From contig JAFLCX010000002.1 in the NCBI GenBank assembly GCA_017302635.1, positions 930,975 through 994,974 of the forward strand: a stretch of DNA of 64,000 nt. Reading direction: 5' to 3'. This DNA is from Hyphomicrobiales bacterium. Its GTDB lineage: Bacteria; Pseudomonadota; Alphaproteobacteria; Rhizobiales; Beijerinckiaceae. Below, piece after piece: positions 52,109-61,644 of the stretch (positions within the stretch are counted from its first letter, which is position 1; every line of letters begins with the position of its first letter). The notes under the pieces are model-generated. The model was not told the origin of the DNA, ran no database searches, and was given only the letters and a program-made list of their open reading frames with translations. A program made the position numbers and the translations under genes.

Positions 52109-54748
52109 TCAGCCCTTCTTTGCCGCAGACTTCTTCGGGGCTGCCTTTTTCGCCGGTGCCTTGCCGGATGACGCCTTCTTCGCGAACCGGCCTTTGGCGG
52201 GTTTCACGCCGCCGGTTGCCTCGATGCGTGCGGCGATAATGCCGAGCGCGGCTTCGAGCGTGAGGGTCGTCTTGTCGGCGGTCTTCGGGATTGTGGCGTT
52301 CACTGTGCCCCACTTGACGTAAGCGCCATAGCGGCCATCCAGCAGCGTGACATCGCCGCCGTCGGGATGAGCGCCGAGCACTTTCCCCGCAGGCGCGCCG
52401 CCGCTCGCGGCGCGGCCGAAGCGCTTTCCGCCACCCGCTTCCTTGGTGGCGATCAGATCAATTGCGCGGTTCATGCCCACGGTGAACACATCATCCGCCG
52501 CATCGAGATTGGCGTAGGTCTTCCCGCGCTGAACGTAAGGCCCGTATTTGCCGATTCCCGCGAGAATGGGGTCGCCGGTCGTCGGGTCTTTCCCCACTTC
52601 GCGCGGCAAAGAAAGGAGCGCAAGCGCTTGCTCGAACGTGAGTGTTTTCAGCGTCATGCCCTTGGCGAGCGAGGCGCGCTTCGGCTTTTCTCCCTGTCCG
52701 AGCTGGATGAAGGGGCCAAAGCGCCCTTCGCGCGCCGTTACCTCGAGCCCGGAGGCCGGATCGGTGCCAAGCAGGCGATTGCCGTTGTCATCCGTGCCCT
52801 CGGCTGAACCCTCATCACCGCCCGCGACCGCGAAGGGGCGGGTGTAGCGGCATTCGGGATAGTTCGAACAGCCGATAAAGGGCCCCAGTTTGCCGAGCTT
52901 GAGCGAGAGCGTCCCTGAGCCGCATTTCGGGCAGGCGCGCGGGTTCGAGCCATCGCCCTTGTCCTTGAAGATGGCAGGGCCAAGATGCTCGTTGAGTCCC
53001 TCCAGCACTTCCGAGGTGCGGCGTTCCTTTGCACCTTCGATCGCGGCCTTGAAGTCTTTCCAGAAGTCGCGGAGCACCTGCCGCCAGTCGACCTCGGCAT
53101 TCGAGATGCGATCAAGGTCGTTTTCGAGGTCGGCGGTGAAGCCGAATTCCACATAACGCGCGAAGAAACTTTCGAGGAAGGCCGTCACGATGCGGCCCTT
53201 GTCTTCCGGAACCAGCCTTTTCTTGTCGATCGCGACATATTCGCGATCGCGCAATGTGGCGAGCGTCGCGGCATAGGTGGAGGGGCGCCCGATGCCGAGT
53301 TCCTCCATGCGCTTGATCAGCGTCGCCTCGGTGAAGCGCGGCGTTGGCTCGGTGAAATGCTGGGTCGCGGCGATCGACTTCTTCGAAACGCTCTCGCCCG
53401 CCTTCATGGCCGGGAGGCGTTTGGAATCCTCGTCCTCGGCGTCCTCATCGGTTTCCTGATAGAGCGCGAGGAAGCCATCGAACAGCACAACCTGGCCGGT
53501 GGCACGCAAATCCAGCTTACGCCCGCCTGCTTCAGCCAGAATGTCGACCGTCGTGCGTTCGAGCCGTGCGCTTTCCATCTGGCTTGCGAGCGTGCGTTTC
53601 CAGATCAACTCATAGAGCCGGTAATCATCGCCCGAGAGATAGGATTTCATCGCAGCCGGAACACGGAAGATGTCGGTCGGGCGGATGGCCTCATGCGCTT
53701 CCTGCGCGTTTTTCGCCTTGGTCGAGTAGGCGCGCGGCACTCCGGGCAGGTATTCGGGCGCGAATTCCCGGCCGATGAAGCGGCGCACGGCACCCACGGC
53801 TTCCGGCGCCATGTCGACGCCATCGGTGCGCATGTAGGTGATGAGGCCGGTCGTCTCGCCGCCGATCTCGACGCCTTCATAGAGCTTCTGTGCAATCCGC
53901 ATGGTGATGGCCGGCGCCAGCCCGAGCTTGCGCGAGGCCTCCATCTGGAGTGTCGAGGTGGTGAAAGGCGGGTAGGGGTGGCGCTTGGCGGGTTTCGCCT
54001 CGACGGATTGCACCGAGAAGCGCGCCGCTTCGAGTGCTGCCTTGAACGCCTCAGCCTCGGCCTTGTTGCCGATATCGAGTTTGGTGACCTTCTTGCCGTC
54101 CGCACCGATCAGGCGAGCCTCGAAGGCATCACCTTTCGCCGTCAGAAGCTGTGCGACCAGCGACCAGTATTCCTTCGTGACAAAGCGCTCAATCTCTTCC
54201 TCGCGATCGCAGACAAGCCGCAAAGCGACCGATTGCACGCGACCCGCCGAGCGGGCCCCCGGCAATTTGCGCCACAGAACCGGCGAAAGCTGGAAGCCCA
54301 CGAGGTAGTCGAGCGCCCGGCGCGCGAGGTAGGCATCAACAAGCGCCTGATCGATCTCGCGCGGGGCAGCCATCGCGGCGGCAACGGCATCCTTGGTGAT
54401 CGCGTTGAATGTGACGCGCTCAACCGGCTTGCCCTTGAGCACGCGGCGGGCCTTCAACGCCTCGAGAATATGCCAGGAAATCGCCTCGCCCTCGCGATCC
54501 GGGTCGGTCGCGAGAATAAGGCCATCGGCGTCTTTCACGGCGCTGGCGATGGCGGAAATCTGCTTCGAGCCGCGCCCGTCGAGTTCCCAGAGCATCGCGA
54601 AATCGGCATCGGGATCCACCGAGCCGTCTTTCGCCGGCAGGTCGCGCACATGGCCATACGAGGCGATCACCTCGTAACCACGGCCCAGATATTTGTTGAT
54701 CGTCTTGGCCTTTGCAGGCGACTCAACGACGACGACTTTATGTTCCAT
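52109..54748 (-). CDS. topA: DNA topoisomerase I
   Basis: An 879-residue type IA topoisomerase. It has the Toprim start VVVESPAKAKTINKYLG with the DPDREGEAISWH acidic motif, the active-site ITYMRTDGVDM (catalytic Tyr), a single zinc-ribbon (CPKCGSGTL, then CSNYPECRYT), several glycine-rich repeat domains (GRFGPFIQLG, GKYGPYVQ, GRYGAYVKWG) and a Lys/Ala-rich tail. It relaxes negative supercoils. It is preceded by the divergent pyrB, 141 bases away. Confidence 0.95.
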   Translation of the reverse strand: MEHKVVVVESPAKAKTINKYLGRGYEVIASYGHVRDLPAKDGSVDPDADFAMLWELDGRGSKQISAIASAVKDADGLILATDPDREGEAISWHILEALKARRVLKGKPVERVTFNAITKDAVAAAMAAPREIDQALVDAYLARRALDYLVGFQLSPVLWRKLPGARSAGRVQSVALRLVCDREEEIERFVTKEYWSLVAQLLTAKGDAFEARLIGADGKKVTKLDIGNKAEAEAFKAALEAARFSVQSVEAKPAKRHPYPPFTTSTLQMEASRKLGLAPAITMRIAQKLYEGVEIGGETTGLITYMRTDGVDMAPEAVGAVRRFIGREFAPEYLPGVPRAYSTKAKNAQEAHEAIRPTDIFRVPAAMKSYLSGDDYRLYELIWKRTLASQMESARLERTTVDILAEAGGRKLDLRATGQVVLFDGFLALYQETDEDAEDEDSKRLPAMKAGESVSKKSIAATQHFTEPTPRFTEATLIKRMEELGIGRPSTYAATLATLRDREYVAIDKKRLVPEDKGRIVTAFLESFFARYVEFGFTADLENDLDRISNAEVDWRQVLRDFWKDFKAAIEGAKERRTSEVLEGLNEHLGPAIFKDKGDGSNPRACPKCGSGTLSLKLGKLGPFIGCSNYPECRYTRPFAVAGGDEGSAEGTDDNGNRLLGTDPASGLEVTAREGRFGPFIQLGQGEKPKRASLAKGMTLKTLTFEQALALLSLPREVGKDPTTGDPILAGIGKYGPYVQRGKTYANLDAADDVFTVGMNRAIDLIATKEAGGGKRFGRAASGGAPAGKVLGAHPDGGDVTLLDGRYGAYVKWGTVNATIPKTADKTTLTLEAALGIIAARIEATGGVKPAKGRFAKKASSGKAPAKKAAPKKSAAKKG

Positions 54749-54889
54749 GAGGCCCCTGACCCGATAAGGGCGCGAGACATGGAGAGGGACGGCGCGTTTG
54801 TCAAATGGCGCCGGCTTCCACCGGCTGTTGAGGAACGCGCTTTCGCCCTAGGCAAAGCGTGGGAACGCGGTTAGGAACTCGTCTTCAGC

Positions 54890-55834
54890 ATGAGCAACGC
54901 CAGTTTCATTTTTCCCCATCCCCACCTTCTCGGGATCGAGGGGCTGTCGCGCCCGGATATCGAGGGTCTTCTCGCTCTGGCCGAGGAGGAGATTGTCCTC
55001 AACCGGCAGATCGAGAAGAAGAAGTCCTCCCTGCGCGGGCGGACGATGATCAACCTCTTTTTCGAGAATTCCACACGCACGCAGGCGAGTTTCGAGCTCG
55101 CCGGCAAGCGCCTCGGCGCCGATGTGATGAACATGTCGGTCTCGAATTCGAGCGTGAAGAAGGGCGAGACGCTGATCGATACCGCGATCACGCTCAACGC
55201 GATGCGGCCGGACCTCATCATCGTGCGTCACCACGCGGCCGGGGCGGTGCATCTTCTGGCGCGCAAGGTCGATTGCTCGGTGATCAATGCTGGCGACGGC
55301 GCCCATGAGCACCCGACCCAAGCGCTGCTCGATGCGCTCACAATCCGCCGCAACAAGGGCACCATCGAGGGGCTCACGGTCGCGATCTGTGGCGACATCG
55401 CCCATAGCCGCGTCGCGCGCTCGAACATCATCTGCCTTCAGGCGCTCGGCGCGCGGGTGCGCATCTGCGGGCCGATCACATTGCTGCCGAAAGGTGTGGA
55501 GCGATACGGGGTCGAGGTCTTTACCGACATGCGCAAGGCGCTGAAAGGCGCGGATATCGTGATGATGCTGCGCCTGCAGCGCGAGCGGATGAACGGCGCT
55601 TTCGTGCCTTCGATGCAGGAATACTTCCACTATTACGGGCTCGACCGCGAGAAGTTGGCGCTGGCGAAGCCGGATGCGCTCGTGATGCATCCGGGGCCGA
55701 TGAACCGGGGCGTCGAAATCGCTTCGGATGTCGCGGATGGCGCGCAGAGCCTGATCCGCGAGCAGGTGGAAATGGGCGTCGCCGTGCGCATGGCCGTGCT
55801 CGAGGCGCTGGCGCGGAGATTGCCCAATGGGTGA
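54890..55834 (+). CDS. pyrB: aspartate carbamoyltransferase catalytic subunit
   Basis: A 314-residue ATCase condensing carbamoyl phosphate and aspartate in pyrimidine synthesis. [15 protein letters not shown] binds carbamoyl phosphate, [10 protein letters not shown] and [12 protein letters not shown] are active-site loops, and LRLQRERM with HPGPMNRG complete it. There is no separate regulatory subunit (pyrI). The last 8 bases overlap the following small membrane gene, continuing a chain of overlaps into the dihydroorotase homologue. Confidence 0.95.
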   Translation: MSNASFIFPHPHLLGIEGLSRPDIEGLLALAEEEIVLNRQIEKKKSSLRGRTMINLFFENSTRTQASFELAGKRLGADVMNMSVSNSSVKKGETLIDTAITLNAMRPDLIIVRHHAAGAVHLLARKVDCSVINAGDGAHEHPTQALLDALTIRRNKGTIEGLTVAICGDIAHSRVARSNIICLQALGARVRICGPITLLPKGVERYGVEVFTDMRKALKGADIVMMLRLQRERMNGAFVPSMQEYFHYYGLDREKLALAKPDALVMHPGPMNRGVEIASDVADGAQSLIREQVEMGVAVRMAVLEALARRLPNG

Positions 55835-56030
55835 TCTCTTCGGCCTGATCATCGAGCAGTTGATGACCAATCGCTGGTGGCGATACGGCATCTGCGGGCT
55901 TGTGATCGCCGGAACGGTCTATGGCGGCGATTTTTCGACAGCACTCCCGTGGGCCGTGCTGGCCATCATCGGCGGCTGGCTGATCATCCATGCCGCGATT
56001 GATCGCATCCGTGGGCGCAGCAATGGCTGA
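55827..56030 (+). CDS. small membrane protein (67 aa)
   Basis: A 67-residue protein with two hydrophobic segments (residues ~16-33 and ~37-57) and a basic C-terminus (RIRGRSNG). Start ATG 55827 lies inside pyrB, 8 bases before its stop. The next gene starts 8 bases before its stop. Tight overlap on both sides supports that it is real and translated with the pyr genes. No family recognised. Confidence 0.65.
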   Translation: MGDLFGLIIEQLMTNRWWRYGICGLVIAGTVYGGDFSTALPWAVLAIIGGWLIIHAAIDRIRGRSNG

Positions 56031-56334
56031 AGAAAAACCCTCCGCGCCCGAAATACGGGGCAACGCGGCTTCCGACGCCGCAAGGGATTTTTTCAAGGAA
56101 CAGGGCAACACGCCCGTTCTACGGGAGATGAGACAGTTCCGGGCGGTTCGCTGGATGATCCCGTTTTCGTTGGTTGCTTTTCTCTGGATTGTTGACGCTC
56201 GCATATTCGGTAAAGCTGTGATCGTGCTGGTCGTTGTATTCGGAATTGCGATCTATTTCGAAATTCAGGCTTTAAGGTCAAAACGTGAATCTGGGCCGGG
56301 TCACTCCGCTCAGAACGAGCAGGACAAAACATGA
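56023..56334 (+). CDS. small membrane protein (103 aa)
   Basis: A 103-residue protein with a hydrophilic N-terminal half and two transmembrane helices (residues ~42-57 and ~61-78), beginning [10 protein letters not shown] at 56023. An upstream in-frame ATG at 55990 would overlap more of the previous gene and is less likely. The stop overlaps the dihydroorotase-like gene by 4 bases. No family recognised; coupling to pyrB/pyrC is the main clue. Confidence 0.65.
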   Translation: MAEEKPSAPEIRGNAASDAARDFFKEQGNTPVLREMRQFRAVRWMIPFSLVAFLWIVDARIFGKAVIVLVVVFGIAIYFEIQALRSKRESGPGHSAQNEQDKT

Positions 56335-57638
56335 TGCCCGGCTCCGAACTCCCTCCTACTCTTTTTGCCAATGCCCAGTTGGTTGATCCCGTCGCGGGAA
56401 CGATAACGCAAGGCGGCGTGCTGGTTGAAAACGGCCTGATCGCCGATCTCGGCCCACATCTTTCAGCCTCGGCGGTGAGGGGCGGGACGAAAATCGAGGA
56501 TTGCCGGGGGCTCGTCATCATTCCCGGCCTAGTCGATCTGCGCGCTTTCATCGGCGAGCCGGGGGAGGAGCACCGCGAGACCTTCCGCTCGGCTTCCGAA
56601 GCGGCGGCGGCGGGCGGCGTCACCACCATCGTCATGCAGCCCAACACCTCACCGGTAATCGATGATCCGGCTGTGGTTGATTTCGTGCTGCGCCGTGCGC
56701 GCGATACGGGCCTTGTGAACATCCACCCGGCGGCGGCGCTCACCAAGGGCACGGCGGGCAAGGAGATGACCGAATTCGGCCTGCTGAAAGCGGCGGGCGC
56801 GGTGGCTGTCACCGATGGCGACAAACCCGTGCGCAATGCGCAGGTGATGCGCCGCGCGCTGAGCTACGCCGGGATGATCGGCATTCCGGTGATCCACCAT
56901 GTCGAGGACCTTGATCTTGCCGGCGAAGGCGTGATGAACGAGGGCGAGTTCGCGACGCGCCTCGGGCTGCCCGGCGTGCCGCATGCCGCTGAAACCATCA
57001 TGCTCGAACGCGATATCCGCCTCGTGAAACTCACGGGTGGGCGTTACCATGCGGGGCTCATCTCGTGCCGCGAGAGCCTCGATGTGCTGCGCCGCGCGAA
57101 GGAGGAGGGCCTGCCGGTGACGGCGGGGGTTTCCATCAACCACCTCACGCTCAACGAAACCGATATCGGCGGCTACCGCACCTTCCTCAAACTCTCGCCG
57201 CCCCTGCGTTCGGAGGAGGAGCGGCTCGCACTCGTCGAGGCGGTGGCGAGCGGGCTGATCGATGTGATTGTGTCCGATCACAACCCGCAGGATGTCGAGC
57301 AGAAGCGTCTGCCCTTCGCCGAAGCTGCGCCGGGTGCGATCGGGTTGGAGACCATGCTTTCAGCCGGCCTGCGTCTCGTGAATGCCGGGCTCATCAGCCT
57401 GCCAAGGCTCATCCGCGCGATGTCGAGCGGCCCGGCTTCCGTGCTGGGCCTCAAGGCCGGAACGCTGGCGAAGGGTGCGCCGGCCGATCTCGCCATCCTT
57501 GATCTTGACGAACCCTGGTTCGTGGATGCGCCGCAATTGCGCTCGCTCTCGAAGAACACGCCGTTCGACGAAGCGAAACTCACCGGCCGCGTGAAAATGA
57601 CGATGGTTGCAGGAAAGATCGTCCACTCCTATCGTTGA
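56331..57638 (+). CDS. dihydroorotase homologue lacking metal ligands (PyrC', ATCase partner)
   Basis: A 435-residue amidohydrolase of the dihydroorotase class I family. The metal-binding DxHxHLREPG motif is replaced: at 69-78 it reads [10 protein letters not shown], so both His (Arg71, Phe73) and the substrate Arg (Gly75) are missing. Later ligand-like residues (HHVEDL, NHLTLNE, SDHNPQ) persist. In Pseudomonas, an equivalent non-catalytic PyrC' is needed to assemble ATCase. Its position after pyrB supports that reading; the catalytic dihydroorotase should then be elsewhere. Confidence 0.85.
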   Translation: MMPGSELPPTLFANAQLVDPVAGTITQGGVLVENGLIADLGPHLSASAVRGGTKIEDCRGLVIIPGLVDLRAFIGEPGEEHRETFRSASEAAAAGGVTTIVMQPNTSPVIDDPAVVDFVLRRARDTGLVNIHPAAALTKGTAGKEMTEFGLLKAAGAVAVTDGDKPVRNAQVMRRALSYAGMIGIPVIHHVEDLDLAGEGVMNEGEFATRLGLPGVPHAAETIMLERDIRLVKLTGGRYHAGLISCRESLDVLRRAKEEGLPVTAGVSINHLTLNETDIGGYRTFLKLSPPLRSEEERLALVEAVASGLIDVIVSDHNPQDVEQKRLPFAEAAPGAIGLETMLSAGLRLVNAGLISLPRLIRAMSSGPASVLGLKAGTLAKGAPADLAILDLDEPWFVDAPQLRSLSKNTPFDEAKLTGRVKMTMVAGKIVHSYR

Positions 57639-57673
57639 AATGCGGCCAGAAGGGCCGGGCGGGGGAATTCGGT

Positions 57674-58279
57674 ATGATCACGGGTGCGGCTCTAATGGCC
57701 CTTCTCTTTGGCTATCTGTGCGGCTCGATCCCGTTCGGGCTGATCCTGACGCGTCTGGGCGGAACGCAGGATATCCGCACCATTGGCTCGGGTAATATCG
57801 GTGCCACGAATGTGCTGCGCACGGGCCGGAAAGACCTTGCGATCGCCACCTTGCTCCTCGATGCCTTGAAGGGCTCGGTCGCGGTCTGGATCGCCAGCCG
57901 ATGGGGCGTGCAGGCGGCCGTTCTCGCCGGGTTTGCCGCTTTTCTGGGGCATCTCTATCCGGTCTGGCTGAAATTTCAGGGCGGGAAGGGTGTTGCCACC
58001 TATCTCGGCGTGCTGCTGGCGCTCTGGTGGCCGGGCCTGCTGATTTTTGCCGTGATCTGGCTCTGCGTGGCGGCACTCACGCGCTATTCGTCGCTGGCTG
58101 CTCTTGTTGCGGCGGCGCTCACGCCAGTGATCCGGCTGGGAATGGATTTGCAGGCGAGCGGGTTCACCACTCTCGGTGTGGCCTTCGCCGCGATGTCGGT
58201 GCTGCTCATCTGGCGACACAAGCTCAACATCGAACGGCTGATGGCTGGCACCGAAGGAAAAATCGGCCAGAAGGGCTGA
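57674..58279 (+). CDS. plsY: glycerol-3-phosphate acyltransferase PlsY
   Basis: A 201-residue membrane acyltransferase that uses acyl-phosphate to make lysophosphatidic acid. [33 protein letters not shown] is the first PlsY motif and [18 protein letters not shown] the second. Five hydrophobic segments are expected. The ATG at 57674 has GGGGGAATTCGGT before it, better than an in-frame ATG at 57635. It is 3 bases before dprA. Confidence 0.94.
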   Translation: MITGAALMALLFGYLCGSIPFGLILTRLGGTQDIRTIGSGNIGATNVLRTGRKDLAIATLLLDALKGSVAVWIASRWGVQAAVLAGFAAFLGHLYPVWLKFQGGKGVATYLGVLLALWWPGLLIFAVIWLCVAALTRYSSLAALVAAALTPVIRLGMDLQASGFTTLGVAFAAMSVLLIWRHKLNIERLMAGTEGKIGQKG

Positions 58280-58282
58280 GCG

Positions 58283-59464
58283 ATGACCATCCGCCTTGAT
58301 GATCGCCAGCGTTTCGACTGGCTGAGGCTGGCGCGCACCGAAGGCGTCGGCCCCATGACCTTTCGCGGGCTGATCAACCGTTTTGGCGGCGCGAGGGCGG
58401 CCCTTGAGGCACTGCCAGCCCTTGCAGCCCGACGCGGTCGGCCGCTTGTTCTGCCGCAGGAAAGCGAGATCGAGGCTGAATTTCGTATGGCGGAGCACCT
58501 TGGCGCGCGCCTCGTCGGTTATGGAGAGGCGGATTACCCGCGCCTGCTGCGCGAGATCGATGCTCCGCCGCCGGTTCTGGCGATCAAGGGCAATCTCGCC
58601 TGCCTCGCCAAGCCGATGATCGGCATTGTCGGTTCACGCAATGCCTCGGCGCTCGGGCGCAAGATCGCGGGAGCGCTGGCGGCTGATCTCGCTGCGGCGG
58701 GCTATGTGATTGTCTCAGGGCTCGCGCGCGGCATCGATGCCGAGGCGCATCGGGCGAGCCTCGGCACGGGAACGATCGGGGTTCTCGCGGGCGGGCTCGA
58801 TCGCCCCTATCCGCCGGAACATGCCGACCTTGCCGATGCGATCTCAGAGCAGGGGCTGATCGTCTCCGAGCGACCGTTCGGGCTCGCGCCGCGCGGGCGC
58901 GATTTTCCGCGCCGCAACAGGGTGATTTCCGGCCTCTCGCTGGGGGTGATCGTGGTCGAGGCAGCGCGCCGTTCGGGTTCGCTGATCACGGCCCGCATGG
59001 CCAACGAACAGGGCCGAGAAGTGTTCGCCGTGCCGGGATCGCCGCTCGATCCGCGCGCGGAAGGCACCAACGATCTCATCCGCGAGGGGGCGATGCTGAT
59101 CGCCAATGCGCGCGATGTCATCACGGCCTTGCAACCGCGCGAGGGCTTGCCGCCGCGCTTGCCGGGGCTGTTCGCCGAGGCAGGGTCGGGAGAGAGCGAC
59201 CTGTTTGATGAATGGGACGAGATGACGGACGGCACAGATGCCGAGCTTTTACCCTCCGGCCTGATGCTCAGTGATGCTCCGCCCGACAATCCGCCCGATC
59301 TGCGCTCGCGTGTGCTGGCGGCCCTTTCATTCAGCCCGATCGAGTTCGATGCGCTGCTGCGACTGGCGGATGCGCCGCAGGCCGAGCTGCGCGCCACGCT
59401 CTTCGAACTCGAAATGGAAAACCTGATCGAGCGGCATCCGGGAAATCGCCTTTCGCGGCTCTAG
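58283..59464 (+). CDS. dprA: DNA processing protein DprA
   Basis: A 393-residue DprA/Smf protein. A SAM-like N-domain is followed by a Rossmann-like core with GIVGSRNASALGRKIA, IVSGLARGIDAEAH and RFPRRNRVISG-type (DFPRRNRVISGLS), and a C-terminal winged-helix domain (residues ~335-393). It loads RecA onto incoming single-stranded DNA in natural transformation. No other competence gene is in the window. Confidence 0.93.
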   Translation: MTIRLDDRQRFDWLRLARTEGVGPMTFRGLINRFGGARAALEALPALAARRGRPLVLPQESEIEAEFRMAEHLGARLVGYGEADYPRLLREIDAPPPVLAIKGNLACLAKPMIGIVGSRNASALGRKIAGALAADLAAAGYVIVSGLARGIDAEAHRASLGTGTIGVLAGGLDRPYPPEHADLADAISEQGLIVSERPFGLAPRGRDFPRRNRVISGLSLGVIVVEAARRSGSLITARMANEQGREVFAVPGSPLDPRAEGTNDLIREGAMLIANARDVITALQPREGLPPRLPGLFAEAGSGESDLFDEWDEMTDGTDAELLPSGLMLSDAPPDNPPDLRSRVLAALSFSPIEFDALLRLADAPQAELRATLFELEMENLIERHPGNRLSRL

Positions 59465-59469
59465 GCGCC

Positions 59470-60381
59470 TCACAGCCCGAAGACGAGGAACAGCAGCGGC
59501 ATGGTCGCGAAGGAGAGCACGGTCTGTGCTGTGAGAATCGCAGCCATCAGCGGTGCATCGCCGCCCATTTGCCGGGCGAGAATATAGGAAGCGCTGGCTG
59601 AAGGGACAGCAAGGCAGATGACCACCGCGCCAAGCGCCGCGCCGCCGAGTCCGAAAGCGAGTGCCGCCAATCCGCCGACCACCGGGATGAACAGCAATCG
59701 TGCCGCAACGCCGATCGCCAGAGCTGGGCTTGGGCGGGCAATATCACCGAGTTTAAGCCCCGCGCCCACGAGGAGCAGGCTCACGCCCAGGGCGCAGCGC
59801 CCGATCATGTCGAGCGCCGAGGCGACCGGACCCGGCAATGTGATGCCAGAGAAATTCAGCGCCAGCCCGATCGCCGTTCCGACAATGAACGGGTTCGTCG
59901 CAAGCCCTCGCCACATCGAGCCGCCCGAACCATGGCCATATCGCCGCAAGATCCAGATGGATTGCACATTCAGCACCGGGATCAGCACCGCGAAGGCAAT
60001 CGAGACGAGCGTCACCCCAAGATTGCCGTAAAGATTGCCGACCATCGCGAGGCCTACGAAAGCGTTCCAGCGCATGATGCCCTGAAAAATCGATGTGAAG
60101 GCCGGGCCATCCACAGCGAAGACTCTTGCCATCGGTGCGCGCAGCGCAAGCAGAATGCCGCCAGTGATCAGGTTGGCAACGAGCAAGGCGGAAGCCACCT
60201 TGAGAACGGGCACTTCGCCAAGCTTGGCTTTCGCGAGCGTCTCGATCAGCAAAGCCGGAAAAAGCAGGTAATAGGTGATGCGCTCTGTGCCCTGCCAGGC
60301 GGCATCCTCGCGGATAAGGAAATGCCGGGCCAGTTGGCCAACGGCGATCACAAGAAAGACGGCGACGAGCGAAGCGATCAA
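59470..60381 (-). CDS. AEC family transporter
   Basis: A 303-residue, ten-helix membrane protein of the auxin efflux carrier family, probably an organic-acid or related permease. ERITYYLLFPALLIETLAKA, the broken-helix NLYGNLGVTLVSIAFA region and VICLAVPSASASYILARQMGGDAPLMAAILTAQTVLSF are characteristic. The substrate is unknown. It is convergent with dprA (5-base gap). Confidence 0.85.
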   Translation of the reverse strand: MIASLVAVFLVIAVGQLARHFLIREDAAWQGTERITYYLLFPALLIETLAKAKLGEVPVLKVASALLVANLITGGILLALRAPMARVFAVDGPAFTSIFQGIMRWNAFVGLAMVGNLYGNLGVTLVSIAFAVLIPVLNVQSIWILRRYGHGSGGSMWRGLATNPFIVGTAIGLALNFSGITLPGPVASALDMIGRCALGVSLLLVGAGLKLGDIARPSPALAIGVAARLLFIPVVGGLAALAFGLGGAALGAVVICLAVPSASASYILARQMGGDAPLMAAILTAQTVLSFATMPLLFLVFGL

Positions 60382-60509
60382 GGCGGAGGCTTTCAGGGCA
60401 TCAAGGTTAAAAATCTGTTCAGCATTGATTTAACCGCCAAGTCCTAGATGATGCAGCGTCGGGTCGCACAGGATTTTTTCAGGCGATCCCGCAAGGGAGG
60501 GATGCAGGG

Positions 60510-61067
60510 ATGTCCAGATTGCATGTCGGGTTCAAAGGCGTTGGTCTCGGGCTGGCTTTGTCCTTCGCAGGCTTGATGGCTGCGCCGGCGGGTGCTGCGC
60601 CGATTTCTTCCATGCTGCTGCTGAGAGATGCGGCTGCCGTGCCGATCGTCGAGGCACAGGCGCGCCGCCCGGCGCGTCGTCGTGTGGTCCGGCGCAACAA
60701 TGGCGCCGCTGTCGCGGGTGCGCTGCTGGGTGCGGCAATCATTGGCGGTGCGATCATCGCCAATTCCGAGGCGCAAAGGCGCGAGGAAAGACGGGCTCGC
60801 TACTATTACGGTGGTCCGCAATATCACGGCGGCTACCAGCCCTATTACGAGCCGCGCCCGCGCCGCGTTTATCGGCAACCGGCTTATGAGCCGCAATATC
60901 AGCCGCAGCGCCGGGTATACCGGCAGCCGCAATACGATTCCGGCTATTATCACCAGCCTCAGCCGCGCGTGAAATACGGCTCTCAACAGAGCGGGGGCGG
61001 AATTATCTACACGCCGGATAGGGAGACCCCTTATACCTACGCGCCGGATCCGCGTTATCGTCGGTGA
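60510..61067 (+). CDS. exported glycine-zipper and Tyr/Arg/Pro-rich protein
   Basis: A 185-residue protein with a signal peptide (LGLALSFAGLMAAPAGA, cleavage at AGA-AP). It contains a short glycine-zipper-like stretch (AAVAGALLGAAIIGGAIIA) and a C-terminal half of repeated Y/R/Q/P units (RRVYRQPAYEPQYQPQ, RRVYRQPQYDSGYY). Probably an envelope or surface protein. It is similar in style to the Arg/Tyr-rich protein at 38775, but not clearly homologous. Confidence 0.7.
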   Translation: MSRLHVGFKGVGLGLALSFAGLMAAPAGAAPISSMLLLRDAAAVPIVEAQARRPARRRVVRRNNGAAVAGALLGAAIIGGAIIANSEAQRREERRARYYYGGPQYHGGYQPYYEPRPRRVYRQPAYEPQYQPQRRVYRQPQYDSGYYHQPQPRVKYGSQQSGGGIIYTPDRETPYTYAPDPRYRR

Positions 61068-61080
61068 GCGGCTTGAACCG

Positions 61081-61545
61081 TCATCGAGCGAGGCGGTCGA
61101 GAGCCTGCTGAAGAATGACCTGCGCCGCCGCCGTATCAATGATGGCGGCGCGCTTTTTGCCCGATATGTGGGCCGCGGCAAGCAGATCGTCGGCCGCGAC
61201 GGTCGTGAGGCGTTCATCTTCGAAAACAATCGCGATATCGGTGAGCGATCCGAGATTTTTCGCGAAAGCACGCGTGGCCTGAACGCGCGGGCCGGATGAT
61301 CCGTCCATGTTGAGCGGCAGGCCAAGCACAATGACCGCAACCTGATAATGCGCCGCGATTTTCAGGATTTCGTCCGCATTGACCGAGAATTTTCCCTTCA
61401 CGAGCGTCCGGAGCCCGCTCGCCCAGCGGCGCTCGGCATCGGAGATCGCGATGCCGATGGTTTTCGTGCCCAAATCCAGCGCCATCACTCGGTCATTGCG
61501 CTGCAACAGATGGGCGATATCGGAGAGGACGGGCAGGGGCGTCAT
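61081..61545 (-). CDS. ruvX: Holliday junction resolvase-like RuvX (YqgF)
   Basis: A 154-residue YqgF/RuvX protein with an RNase H-like fold. ALDLGTKTIGIAISD carries the catalytic Asp24, VIVLGLPLNMDGSSGPR is the second motif, FEDERLTT the third, and KRAAIIDTAAAQVIL the fourth. It acts in 16S rRNA 5' processing in E. coli. The open frame extends far upstream as antisense of UPF0173 and gatC; homology begins at MTPLPVL, so 61545 is taken as start. Confidence 0.9.
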   Translation of the reverse strand: MTPLPVLSDIAHLLQRNDRVMALDLGTKTIGIAISDAERRWASGLRTLVKGKFSVNADEILKIAAHYQVAVIVLGLPLNMDGSSGPRVQATRAFAKNLGSLTDIAIVFEDERLTTVAADDLLAAAHISGKKRAAIIDTAAAQVILQQALDRLAR

Positions 61546-61644
61546 GGTCTTTCTCTGGCGCGGATTGCGACAGAGGTCCAGCTTGGCGTTTCCATTCCCC
61601 GGCGATAAGAGGGCGCACAACTTGCAACGTGGGAGAGCAATGCA

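Noticed and set aside
52985-54874. A 629-residue open frame antisense to topA
   Set aside because: Long antisense frames are common in GC-rich coding DNA with strong third-position bias. topA in the other strand is complete and conserved, and the antisense product shows no recognisable domain or ribosome site.
60407-60421. CtrA site before the exported gene at 60510 (TTAA-N7-TTCA)
   Set aside because: Only one half-site is perfect; in AT-rich patches of a promoter this is easily fortuitous.
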